NCBI RefSeq assembly: GCF_004364555.1
Contig: NZ_SOAM01000004.1
Coordinates: 124,001 to 188,000, forward strand
Origin: Amnibacterium kyonggiense
GTDB taxonomy: Bacteria; Actinomycetota; Actinomycetes; Actinomycetales; Microbacteriaceae
Direction of reading: 5' to 3'
Length of the DNA: 64,000 bases
The position numbers and the translations under genes were made by a program. Below are positions 1 through 7,133 of the stretch, one piece after another; position 1 is the first letter of the stretch; each line of letters starts with the position of its first letter. Under the pieces are notes generated by a model that worked only from the letters and a program-made list of their open reading frames with translations, was not told where the DNA came from and did no database searches.

Positions 1-1
1 C

Positions 2-223
2 CCGGTCGTGCTTACACCCGGCGTCAGCCATGCATCCGCGGTCGAAGAGGTTCGCGCAGGAGTGGTAACAGACCGATCTCCCGAAGCTGTGGCCGCCGGT
101 ATCGCAAGTATCTTCGATCTGTCGGCTCAGGAGTATCAGTCCATGTCACGATCAGCGCGGCGTCTTGCGGAGACGCGCTTTAGTTGGCCTTCGACTGCTC
201 AGATGCTGCTCGATGAGATTTAG
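2..223 (+). CDS. C-terminal end of a GT4-type glycosyltransferase (5' cut by window edge)
   Basis: The reading frame is open from the first bases to a TAG at 221-223 and gives 73 residues. The visible part begins P-V-V-L-T-P-G-V-S-H and continues with a 'V..dRSPEAVAAGI' stretch. This matches the end of the nucleotide-sugar-binding lobe of GT4 (GT-B fold) enzymes, where a preferred-target proline and an 'a gvvv d.spea.a.ai' helix precede the C-terminal helix. The donor and acceptor cannot be told from this fragment. The GC content is low for the window, as in the next gene, with which it overlaps by about 11 bases or abuts, so the two probably form one transcription unit. Confidence 0.6.
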   Translation, partial: PVVLTPGVSHASAVEEVRAGVVTDRSPEAVAAGIASIFDLSAQEYQSMSRSARRLAETRFSWPSTAQMLLDEI

Positions 224-1202
224 AGATCTCAAGACCATGCGCGCGACTTGTAATGTCGTCGTGGTTATTTTGACAAAGGATGAGTCTGTCCACATCGCAA
301 GGGCAATTGGTTCCGTGCGGCAGATACGACTCGATATCGACGTAGTCGTGGTCGATTCTGGGTCAACCGATGGAACAGTCGAGATTGCGAAGGGTCTAGG
401 TGCAAGGGTTTTACACCGCCAGTTCGACTCGCACGCTCGCCAATTCAACTGGGCGCTATCAGAATTGGCGTCCGCAGAAGCCGACTGGATCATGCGTCTT
501 GATGCTGACGAGGTAATTTCAACTTCCTTAGCGGATGAGATTTCCCGCGAACTTCCTCATCTGCCCGAAGACGTATCCGCCATTTACCTAAATCGACGTC
601 ATATTTTTTGGCGTACCTGGATTAGGCACGGCGGTCGTTGGCCGCTTTGGCTTTGTCGGGTTTGGCGTCCTGGGTCCGCACATGTCGAGGATCGCCTCAT
701 GGACGAGCACGTTATCGTCGACGTCGGTCGGTCCATCCGGTTTGAGGGCTCGTTTGACGACGTCAACCTCAAGCCGTTCTCCGATTTCGTCCGTAAGCAT
801 AATTCCTACTCAGACAGAGAGGCGGTTGACGCGCTATCTGTATGGCTGGGCTCCCGAACGATCGCCCGGAATGAGAGTGAAAAGCTCGGACGACAGGCCC
901 GTGTCAAGCGTCTTCTAAAGCTTCACCTCTACCAGCGGCTTCCGCTATTTACCGGGCCGTTCGTCTACTACACCCTAAGGATGTGCGCTCAGGGAGGTAT
1001 CCTTGATGGACGCGCTGGTGTCGTTTATCACTTCATGCAGGGATTATGGTATCGACTGCTCGTCGACGTGAAGTCTCGCGAGTTGCGTACTCTGATCAAG
1101 GATCTCGCGAATCGCGAGCATATCGTTCAGGTCGTGGCCGACTACAGCAACCTGGATGCAGCACTTGTAGCGGAAATCCTCTTCCCCGCGGCGCGCGCTT
1201 AG
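213..1202 (+). CDS. GT2 family glycosyltransferase (WaaE/KdtX-like)
   Basis: This 329-residue protein is a GT-A fold transferase expected to work on the cytoplasmic face in polysaccharide repeat-unit assembly. An N-terminal 'LTKDE' strand, 'VVDSGSTDGT' near residues 47-55 and the metal-binding DAD at about 97-99 ('MRLDADE') are the usual GT2 landmarks. The 'H.RQFNWAL' segment is typical of the WaaE/KdtX-like subgroup. No long hydrophobic segment is present. ATG 213 overlaps the upstream stop; ATG 237 is an equally plausible start, since neither has a clear ribosome-binding site. Sampled lines give only 28 of 60 (241-300) and 31 of 60 (541-600) G+C, far below the rest of the window, which suggests recent transfer. 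Confidence 0.8.
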   Translation: MRFRDLKTMRATCNVVVVILTKDESVHIARAIGSVRQIRLDIDVVVVDSGSTDGTVEIAKGLGARVLHRQFDSHARQFNWALSELASAEADWIMRLDADEVISTSLADEISRELPHLPEDVSAIYLNRRHIFWRTWIRHGGRWPLWLCRVWRPGSAHVEDRLMDEHVIVDVGRSIRFEGSFDDVNLKPFSDFVRKHNSYSDREAVDALSVWLGSRTIARNESEKLGRQARVKRLLKLHLYQRLPLFTGPFVYYTLRMCAQGGILDGRAGVVYHFMQGLWYRLLVDVKSRELRTLIKDLANREHIVQVVADYSNLDAALVAEILFPAARA

Positions 1203-1253
1203 GCTAAATCAGTCAACTCGCTCGACTAGATATGCGGAGTTGGGCGCTGCTCA

Positions 1254-1426
1254 CCGAGGATCCCCGCGATCTTCGCGATCGCGTACGCCTACGCGTCGTT
1301 CGTTTCCGCCAGATGACCCGTCAGGAGGGTGTCTGCCTTGATCGGGTGCGGCGCGGACTTCGGGTCGATGCACGGCGACCCCAAGAACAGGAACCGCTCT
1401 ACAGCCTGCTCCAGCGCCGCGTCCAT
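1254..1426 (-). pseudogene. fcl: Decayed internal fragment of a second GDP-L-fucose synthase gene
   Basis: The antisense strand aligns by eye with 4074-4240 inside the intact fcl gene of this window. Both carry the block coding for '[20 protein letters not shown]...[16 protein letters not shown]'. The copy has many point changes (SSCIYPKF has become SPCIDPKS) and an extra 6-bp 'ctacgc' duplication, and the homology stops abruptly on both sides. It lacks the NAD-binding N-terminus and the C-terminal half, so it cannot encode an enzyme. It lies between the low-GC GT2 gene and the HNH gene and marks a rearrangement or recombination scar in the polysaccharide locus. Confidence 0.8.
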
Positions 1427-1502
1427 GCCGGCTGCGATTCCGTCTAGGTAAATCCCAGGATGAAGCCCGCTGGCTTCGGAGTGCCCGAGCTCGAGGCGCT
1501 CA

Positions 1503-2432
1503 TCAATGAAGGTTCGCACTGGGCGCAACCACGAGTGGGCGAATAGTGAGCACGCGACTCATTGCCGCCTTCTCCACAGGCGTGACCCAAAGCCCGTAAG
1601 CGTGCTTGACGGCGACCTGCCGGGCCACGTACTCGCAGCGGAACGACCGGTTCGGCGGCAGCCAGGTCGCGGCGTCCTTGTCGCGCTTGTCCTGGTTGGT
1701 CGGGCCGTCGACGGCCAGCAGGCTGAGCGGATCGTTCGCGAGGCGGATCCGCTGCGCCAGTGACAACTGCTGCGCGCCGGTTCGCCACGCGTCACCGAGG
1801 GAGACGACGTGGTCGACCTGCACCGCCCGCTTGTGTTCCAGCCCCCGCTGGAACCTAATCGTCTCGCCGGTGTACGGGGCGCGCAGCACGCCGGACCGGA
1901 CATTGCACCGCGTACCCGAGGGGTCGGCGAGGTCGCGCCGGAGGATGTCGTTCCGGGTGTCGCAGCCGTTGCGATCCGCATCGAGCCACGCGGCGCCGAA
2001 GTCGTTCGTGCGCTCGTACCCGGTCATCGGTGCTCGACCCCGCACCTGCAGCTCGCCGAGGAGGGTGAGCGCCGTCGCGCCGTCAGCCACTTGAGCAGGC
2101 GGCTGAGGCGACGCAGTGGACCGCGGCGATTCGGTCGCGATCGCCGCAGCCGGCACAGCCGGATTTGCGGGTGCGGGGACCGCCCGCTCGACGCCAGCGC
2201 GCGGGGCGGCGAGAAAGGCTGCGACGGCCAGTGCCGCGCCCATGCCGAGAGCGAGCCCCGTCACCACCCGTCGACGGGATGCGGGATGCGGTCGAGACCG
2301 GCGCCCGGCCGATCCCGCGCCCGGCTCTGTCGCCGCACTGCTGCCCGGCGACCACTGCCAGCGCTCCTGCAACGGATGGGAGGACATCAGCACACCGGCG
2401 GCACGAACTACCTCACGTCGGCGTTGGGACAT
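1503..2432 (-). CDS. Membrane-anchored or secreted HNH endonuclease family protein (DUF1524/GmrSD-type)
   Basis: The predicted protein has 309 residues. About 45 basic, proline-rich residues precede one hydrophobic segment (VVTGLALGMGAALAVAAFLA). A low-complexity A/P/S linker and an extracytoplasmic nuclease domain follow. The domain shows 'VDHVVSLGDAW' (the H of HNH), 'NDPLSLLAVDGPTNQDK' (the N), 'DKDAATWLPPN' and 'YVARQVAVKHAYGLWVT', which is the pattern of actinobacterial exported HNH proteins. ATG 2432 is chosen because GAGGAGG sits eight bases upstream; a GTG at 2441 is in frame. Its role could be DNA scavenging or competition; nothing nearby indicates an immunity protein. It stands alone between two gene remnants. 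Confidence 0.8.
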   Translation of the reverse strand: MSQRRREVVRAAGVLMSSHPLQERWQWSPGSSAATEPGAGSAGRRSRPHPASRRRVVTGLALGMGAALAVAAFLAAPRAGVERAVPAPANPAVPAAAIATESPRSTASPQPPAQVADGATALTLLGELQVRGRAPMTGYERTNDFGAAWLDADRNGCDTRNDILRRDLADPSGTRCNVRSGVLRAPYTGETIRFQRGLEHKRAVQVDHVVSLGDAWRTGAQQLSLAQRIRLANDPLSLLAVDGPTNQDKRDKDAATWLPPNRSFRCEYVARQVAVKHAYGLWVTPVEKAAMSRVLTIRPLVVAPSANLH

Positions 2433-2503
2433 AGTGGCCACCTCCTCGTGGCGCGGGACCGAATCGATCGAGGGAATGCGGGCGGCCAGGGTCGCGCCGC
2501 GCG

Positions 2504-3487
2504 TTAGGCACAGAGCTCGACGCCGTCAGCGGTGAGCAGGACGCGGCGGCTCTCGGCCGCGATCTCCGCTGCCGTCTTGCCGCCGATCGCGACCTCGCGC
2601 TGGAACCCACACCACTCGTGCCCCACTCCGGCGACGGAGAGCTGCGTGCTCGCGACGTCCATACCCTCGAGCAGTGCGGCAACGGTCCCCGCACGCTGCT
2701 TCGACAACGTGATGTCCGCCGCCTGGCTCGCGCTGCCCTGTGCGGAGGTCGCGCCCGCCACGGTCGTGTGACGGCGGGTCGAGATCATGCTCGCCGCGAC
2801 GTCCTTCAGCAGCATCTTGGCCGCGGCGAGATCAACGAGTCCTGCAGAGCCGCCTCGGAAGTGGAGCAGGTCGTCTTCAGCACGAGCGGCTTAATCCAAA
2901 CCGGCTTCAGCGGCACAAAGTGAACGGCAACGGGCGTCATGGCCGGGAGCGCCGAGTTCGGCGTTCCCGGTGAGGTGCTCCGGCAGCAGCTCGAGGCGGG
3001 CGCCGGCCTTCGCCAGCACCGCCGACCAGATCGCCGCGAGGTTCTTGCCCGCGGACTCCGTGAGCCGCGTCTGACGCCCGGCGACGTCGGTGATGCCGGA
3101 CCAGTAGACCGTCACGCCCTTGAGTCCGGTCGGCAGGTCACCGCTCGCATCCATCTGCTGCGCGATCGACGCGGGGTCGCCGTACAGCAGGTCGTTCTCC
3201 GCGAAGTCGAGGGTACCTGTGGTCTGCAGTCCGCTCCCGACGACGACGATGCCGAGCGTCTTGCCGGCGTCGGTCGCTGCGGCGGAACCGATCGATCCCA
3301 GGAGATCGACTTCCGGCGTCTCCGCGACGCTCTTCGCCAGCGCGGCGCGGACCACCGACTTCGCGTCGTTCTGATCGGCGACGCAGATCGCGTCATCGTG
3401 TGCGAGCGAGCCCACCGGGATCGGCTTGGAAATCGTCGGCGTGCCGCTCGGCGTGACGCATGGTGACCGTGCCGTTGGAGGCGGCAC
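2504..3487 (-). pseudogene. Frame-broken OmpA-family protein gene
   Basis: Two antisense reading frames carry pieces of one protein. The upstream piece (about 2891-3487) has a hydrophilic domain with 'GTLDFAENDLLYGDP' and 'VTVYWSGITDVAGRQ', followed by 'ELLPEHLTGNAELGAP'. The downstream piece (2504-2815) is an OmpA C-terminal-like domain with 'ITLSKQRAGTVAALL', 'VAGVGHEW' and 'ESRRVLL'. Between them (about 2815-2950) the sequence is readable only by changing frame at least twice, and each frame hits a stop. No convincing N-terminus or signal peptide precedes 3487. In actinobacteria such proteins are exported peptidoglycan-binding or surface proteins. A sequencing error could explain one shift but not the missing start. 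Confidence 0.6.
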
Positions 3488-3571
3488 AAGTAGCGCGGGT
3501 GCTCAATCGTCGTGGGGATGGGCGATCAGAACGACCTCGATGCCGACGAGAGGGTCACGCGATCGAGGCGA

Positions 3572-4567
3572 TCACTCTCGCAGCGCGGTGTGGTGCTCCC
3601 GGTACCAGTCGACGGTGGAGGCGAGCCCGTCAGCGAGGCTGATCTTGGCGGTCCAGCCCGCCTCGGCGAGCTTGGTGACGTCGAGCAGCTTCTGCGGCGT
3701 CCCGTCCGGCTTCGTGGTGTCCCACTCGGTGTCCCCGGTGAACCCGACCACCTCGGCGATTGTCTCCGCGATCTCCTTGATCGTCACGTCCGATCCGGTG
3801 CCGACGTTGACCTGGGCAGGCCCGTCGTAGTGCTCGAGCAGGTGCAGGCACGCGTCCGCCATGTCGTCGACGTGGAGGAACTCGCGCCGCGGCGTCCCGG
3901 TCCCCCAGTTCGTCACCGCGTGCACCCCCGCCGCAGCCGCCTCGTCGTACCGGCGGATCAACGCTGGCAGCACGTGCGAGCCCTTGGGCGAGAAGTTGTC
4001 GTTCGGCCCGTACAGGTTCGTCGGCATCGCCGAGATCCACGGCAACCCGTACTGCTTCCGCACCGACTGCACGCCGAGGATGCCCGCGATCTTCGCGATC
4101 GCGTACGCGTCGTTCGTCTCCTCCAGGTGGCCGGTCAGGAGGGTGTCCTCCTTGATCGGCTGCGACGCGAACTTCGGATAGATGCAGGACGAGCCGAGGA
4201 ACAGGAACCGCTCCACACCCTGCTCGAGCGCCGCGTCCATCACGTTCGTCTGGATCCGCAGGTTGTCGCTCAGGAAGTCGACCGGGTAGGTCGAGTTCGC
4301 GAGGATCCCGCCGACCTTCGCGGCGGCGAGGACGACGACCTTCGGCTTCGCCTCGCGGAAGAACGCGAACGTCTGGTCGCGGTCCTTGAGGTCGAGCTCA
4401 GCCGACGTGCGACCGATGACGTCCTCGAAGCCCTCCGCCTCAAGCTTCCGCACGATCGCGGAGCCGACGAGACCGCGATGGCCGGCCACGTAGACCCGCT
4501 CGGAACGGTCGAGGGGCGTCGGGGTGAAGGGCACGCCGCCCTTCAGGTCGGTGCCCGCGTCGCTCAC
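3572..4567 (-). CDS. fcl: GDP-L-fucose synthase
   Basis: This enzyme (331 residues from GTG 4567) performs the 3,5-epimerisation and NADPH-dependent 4-reduction of GDP-4-keto-6-deoxy-D-mannose to GDP-L-fucose. It is an extended SDR protein with the nucleotide-binding 'GHRGLVG' at about 29-35, 'GSSCIYPK' at about 125-132 (catalytic Ser/Cys) and Y155-x3-K159 ('YAIAK'). '[14 protein letters not shown]' and 'RREFLHVDD' are further family signatures. The GTG start overlaps the gmd stop (GTGA at 4564-4567), so the two genes are translationally coupled. The longer in-frame N-terminus would lie inside gmd and is rejected. A decayed partial copy lies at 1254-1426. The product implies fucose or a derivative in the surface glycan. 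Confidence 0.95.
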   Translation of the reverse strand: MSDAGTDLKGGVPFTPTPLDRSERVYVAGHRGLVGSAIVRKLEAEGFEDVIGRTSAELDLKDRDQTFAFFREAKPKVVVLAAAKVGGILANSTYPVDFLSDNLRIQTNVMDAALEQGVERFLFLGSSCIYPKFASQPIKEDTLLTGHLEETNDAYAIAKIAGILGVQSVRKQYGLPWISAMPTNLYGPNDNFSPKGSHVLPALIRRYDEAAAAGVHAVTNWGTGTPRREFLHVDDMADACLHLLEHYDGPAQVNVGTGSDVTIKEIAETIAEVVGFTGDTEWDTTKPDGTPQKLLDVTKLAEAGWTAKISLADGLASTVDWYREHHTALRE

Positions 4568-5628
4568 GCGTCGACGCCCAGAGCCGCGTTCTTCTTGCTC
4601 GTCCAGGAGTCGAGCTTGACCGTGTCGATCCACGGGCGTCCCTCGTGCGCGAGCGCCTCGACGTCCGCGTCGACCATCAGCTTCGCGAGCTGCAGACCGT
4701 CGACCGTCGGGGTCCAGCCGAGCTCGGTCTTCGCCTTGGTGGCGTCACCGATCAGGGCGTCGACCTCCGTCGGGCGCAGGTAGCGCTCGTCGAACCGCAC
4801 GTAGTCGTCCCACTTCAGGCCGACGTGCGAGAACGAGGTCTCGAGGAACTCCCTCACCGTGTAGCCGACGTTCGTGGCGAGCACGTAGTCGTCCGGCTGG
4901 TCCGCCTGCAGCATCCGCCACATGCCTTCGATGTACTCAGCGGCGTAGCCCCAGTCGCGGATCGCGTCGAGGTTGCCCATGAACAGCTCGTGCTGCTGGC
5001 CGGCTGCGATGCGAGCGACCGCGCGGGTGATCTTGCGGGTCACGAACGTCTCGCCGCGGCGAGGCGACTCGTGGTTGAAGAGGATGCCGTTCACCGCGTA
5101 CATGCCGTAGGCCTCGCGGTAGTTCTTCGTCACCCAGTAGCTGTAGAGCTTCGCGGCGCCGTACGGCGAGCGCGGGTAGAACGGGGTGTTCTCGTCCTGA
5201 GGCGGCGGGGTCGCGCCGAACATCTCGGACGAGCTCGCCTGGTAGAAGCGGCAGTGCAGACCGGCGAGACGAACCGCCTCCAGCAGACGCATCGAGCCGA
5301 CTCCGGTGGTGTCACCGGTGTGCTCCGGCTCGTCGAAGCTGACGCGGACGTGCGACTGCGCGGCGAGGTTGTAGACCTCCTGCGGCTTGATCTCGCTGAG
5401 CAGCGTGACCAGCCGCGCGCCGTCGGACAGGTCGCCGTAGTGCAGGAACAGCCGGGTGCCGATGTCGTGCGGGTCGGTGTACAGGTGGTCGATGCGCGCC
5501 GTGTTGAACGTCGACGCGCGACGGATCAGCCCGTGGACCTCGTAGCCCTTCTGCAGCAGCAGCTCGGCGAGATACGAGCCGTCCTGGCCCGTGATCCCGG
5601 TGATGAAGGCGACCTTCTTGAACGGCAT
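4564..5628 (-). CDS. gmd: GDP-mannose 4,6-dehydratase
   Basis: This 354-residue enzyme converts GDP-D-mannose to GDP-4-keto-6-deoxy-D-mannose, the step before Fcl. The N-terminus '[15 protein letters not shown]' holds the GxxGxxG NADP site (G11, G14, G17). 'QASSSEMFG' (about 130-138) carries the catalytic Ser/Thr and Glu region, Y156-x3-K160 ('YGAAK') is the SDR pair, and '[17 protein letters not shown]' is a Gmd signature. ATG 5628 is preceded by GGAG six bases upstream and matches the normal family N-terminus; an extension upstream of it is not conserved-looking. It is the first gene of the gmd-fcl operon. ManA, encoded at 38412-39740, supplies the mannose branch upstream. Confidence 0.96.
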   Translation of the reverse strand: MPFKKVAFITGITGQDGSYLAELLLQKGYEVHGLIRRASTFNTARIDHLYTDPHDIGTRLFLHYGDLSDGARLVTLLSEIKPQEVYNLAAQSHVRVSFDEPEHTGDTTGVGSMRLLEAVRLAGLHCRFYQASSSEMFGATPPPQDENTPFYPRSPYGAAKLYSYWVTKNYREAYGMYAVNGILFNHESPRRGETFVTRKITRAVARIAAGQQHELFMGNLDAIRDWGYAAEYIEGMWRMLQADQPDDYVLATNVGYTVREFLETSFSHVGLKWDDYVRFDERYLRPTEVDALIGDATKAKTELGWTPTVDGLQLAKLMVDADVEALAHEGRPWIDTVKLDSWTSKKNAALGVDA

Positions 5629-5813
5629 GAGACTCCAGGTAGGTGGGGAGGCGGAGGGCAGGTTCGTGAACGCCCTCGGGCACGACCACTGTTCATGGTG
5701 CCATTTCCGGGCGCCCAGGGGCACCCCGAGGTCAGGTGACAGGAATGGCCTGCGTGCTCACCGAGTCGAAGGCACGGAAGGAGCGCGGCGCGATCACGGA
5801 GCGACGCCGTGGA

Positions 5814-6227
5814 TCACGCGCTGCGTTCTGCCCGGGATCGGCTGACGTGCGTGGCGACCACCGAGGCGAGCAGCACGCCGACTCCGGCGCCGAGCGCGTT
5901 CGTCACGAAGTCGGTGAAGGACGCGACGCGATTCGGGATCACGAGCTGGATCAGCTCGGCCGACGCGCTCAGCAGCGCTGCCGCAGCGAAGGCGACGGCC
6001 CTGCGGCGGAGCAGCAGCTGGGCCGCGGCACCGACCGCTGCGAACATCAGCAGGTTCCCGCCGGTCTCGACGACGAGCCAGGCGAGGCGCTCACCGAACG
6101 CGTTCTTCGGCGCGATGGCGACGACGGTCCGCAGCACCATCGCTTCGGGGTGGAAGGGAACGACGAGCACGGCGACGACGAGCAGCAGGATCGCGACGGG
6201 GGCGGCGATCCTCCACATCCGAGGCAC
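5814..6227 (-). CDS. VanZ-like small membrane protein
   Basis: The 137-residue product has four hydrophobic segments in the VanZ pattern: TM1 at the N-terminus, then 'GGNLLMFAAVGAAA', 'AAALLSASAELIQL' with the characteristic Glu before a Q-L pair, and 'DFVTNALGAGVGVLLA'. VanZ-fold proteins are common in actinobacterial cell-envelope loci, but their biochemical role is generally unknown; VanZ itself gives low-level teicoplanin resistance. GTG 6227 and ATG 6218 are both possible starts, with no clear Shine-Dalgarno sequence. A second, unrelated-length VanZ-like gene lies at 56049-56555. Confidence 0.8.
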   Translation of the reverse strand: MPRMWRIAAPVAILLLVVAVLVVPFHPEAMVLRTVVAIAPKNAFGERLAWLVVETGGNLLMFAAVGAAAQLLLRRRAVAFAAAALLSASAELIQLVIPNRVASFTDFVTNALGAGVGVLLASVVATHVSRSRAERSA

Positions 6228-6310
6228 GATAAAGGTTGCTCGGCCGGTGCGGGTGAGCCGGGCCGGATCCCCGTCCGATCAATCGCGGTCGGCGGTACCG
6301 GCCGCGGAGG

Positions 6311-6460
6311 TCAGAGCTGCTCGAGGTCCTCGTCGATGCGGCGATACATCTCGTCGAGCGTCGAACGACGCCGTCGTTGTCCCTCGTGCTCCCCATCGAC
6401 GGCTCGACGGAGTTCGCGTGCGGTGACCGTGTGCTGGCGCGGGTTGATCGGGTGAAGCAT
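6311..6460 (-). CDS. Small hydrophilic protein, 49 residues, unknown
   Basis: An ATG at 6460 preceded by GAAGGA at a spacing of about seven bases opens a 49-codon frame ending in TGA at 6311-6313. The product begins M-L-H-P-I-N-P, has an Arg-rich centre (Q-R-R-R-R-S) and ends in an acidic amphipathic helix (LDEMYRRIDEDLEQL). The strong ribosome-binding site and sensible amino-acid composition argue that it is real. I recognise no family. It lies upstream of the VanZ-like gene on the same strand. Confidence 0.5.
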   Translation of the reverse strand: MLHPINPRQHTVTARELRRAVDGEHEGQRRRRSTLDEMYRRIDEDLEQL

Positions 6461-6811
6461 GGGTGGGTCCTTCGGGTCGGCGATCGGCATCGATCACCTG
6501 GTATGGGTGAGCGAATGCAATCGCATAGCACCAACGCGCACCAGTCCCTCGATAGAGGCGCATGGCACATTCGAAGCAGGCAGATACGGACTAGGACGGC
6601 GCCGTCGTCCGGGATGCATCGATGAGGACGCCGGGGAGCGCGCAGCCGCTGGAGGACCCCGCCACTGCGCTGCTCACACTGGGATCCCCGCATGACGGCC
6701 CACGTCAAATCGTCGTCGCGCCGATTCCGGCACGCGGCAGGTTTCGCACCTGCGGCGTTCTCGCATCTCGTCGACACGCGCAGGACACGGGAGCGACGGG
6801 ATCATGGAGTG
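6461..6811. other. 351-bp stretch between two small genes
   Basis: I see no supported gene here. It must contain the promoter of the 49-residue gene on the minus strand. Short open frames on both strands (for example 6279-6563 minus and 6622-6918 plus) have no ribosome-binding site and an arginine/proline-rich composition typical of antisense shadows in high-GC DNA. Confidence 0.4.
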
Positions 6812-6937
6812 ATGCGCATCTGGGGACGGGCGGCGGCGAAGGAACGTGCCCGACGCCGGCAGCTGCGGAAGGCCTACCGTCGCCGGATGCGCGAGCTCCG
6901 CCGGAACCACCCCGATGAGTGGCGCTCGGCTCCCTAG
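6812..6937 (+). CDS. Small basic protein, 41 residues, unknown
   Basis: ATG 6812 follows GGAG at very short spacing and opens a 41-codon frame ending at TAG 6935-6937. The product is strongly basic (M-R-I-W-G-R, then alternating Ala/Lys/Arg, and 'RRRMRELRRNHPDEW') and is predicted to be a single helix. It could bind RNA or DNA, but nothing proves that. The frame extends upstream without a good start. It lies just before the tRNA gene. Confidence 0.4.
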   Translation: MRIWGRAAAKERARRRQLRKAYRRRMRELRRNHPDEWRSAP

Positions 6938-6990
6938 CGCGACGCAACGAGCGCACCGCCCCGTACTGGGGCCGCACGGAGTACCGGAAT

Positions 6991-7002
6991 GACTCTAGAG
7001 TC
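6991..7002 (+). promoter_or_regulatory. Palindrome with a -10-like element before tRNA-Gly
   Basis: GACTCTAGAGTC is a perfect 12-bp palindrome starting 21 bases upstream of the tRNA. It contains TAGAGT (6996-7001), a plausible -10 at the right distance for a start near 7008. A matching -35 is not obvious. Confidence 0.35.
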
Positions 7003-7011
7003 GAGTCGTCC

Positions 7012-7085
7012 GCGGGTGTTGTTCAACGGCAGAACACCGATCTTCCAGATCGGCAGCGCAGGTTCGACTCCTGCCGCCCGCTCCA
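7012..7085 (+). tRNA. tRNA-Gly (anticodon TCC)
   Basis: The 74 bases fold into a complete cloverleaf. The acceptor arm is GCGGGTG/CGCCCGC, the D arm GTTC/GAAC with a 7-nt loop, and the anticodon arm CCGAT/ATCGG with loop CTTCCAG giving anticodon TCC. The variable region has four bases, the T arm is GCAGG/CCTGC with loop TTCGACT, and the discriminator T is followed by an encoded CCA. It reads GGA codons. A strong hairpin follows directly. Confidence 0.95.
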
Positions 7086-7090
7086 CGCAT

Positions 7091-7133
7091 CGTCGAAGGG
7101 CCGACCACCGCATCGGTGGGCGGCCCTTCGACG
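7091..7133. terminator. Two-sided terminator hairpin between tRNA-Gly and the first synthetase gene
   Basis: CGTCGAAGGGCCG pairs with CGGCCCTTCGACG, with an inner ACCACC/GGTGG pairing and a small loop. It begins six bases after the tRNA and ends one base before the stop of the convergent synthetase gene, so it can serve both strands. There is no long T-tract, which is usual for high-GC actinobacteria. Confidence 0.85.

Noticed and set aside
1232-1447. Plus-strand 71-codon frame over the fcl relic
   Set aside because: The recognisable protein similarity is on the minus strand; this frame is antisense noise.
7012-7085. tRNA-Gly as the attachment site of an integrated element
   Set aside because: No integrase gene and no repeated copy of the tRNA 3' end was found in the window.
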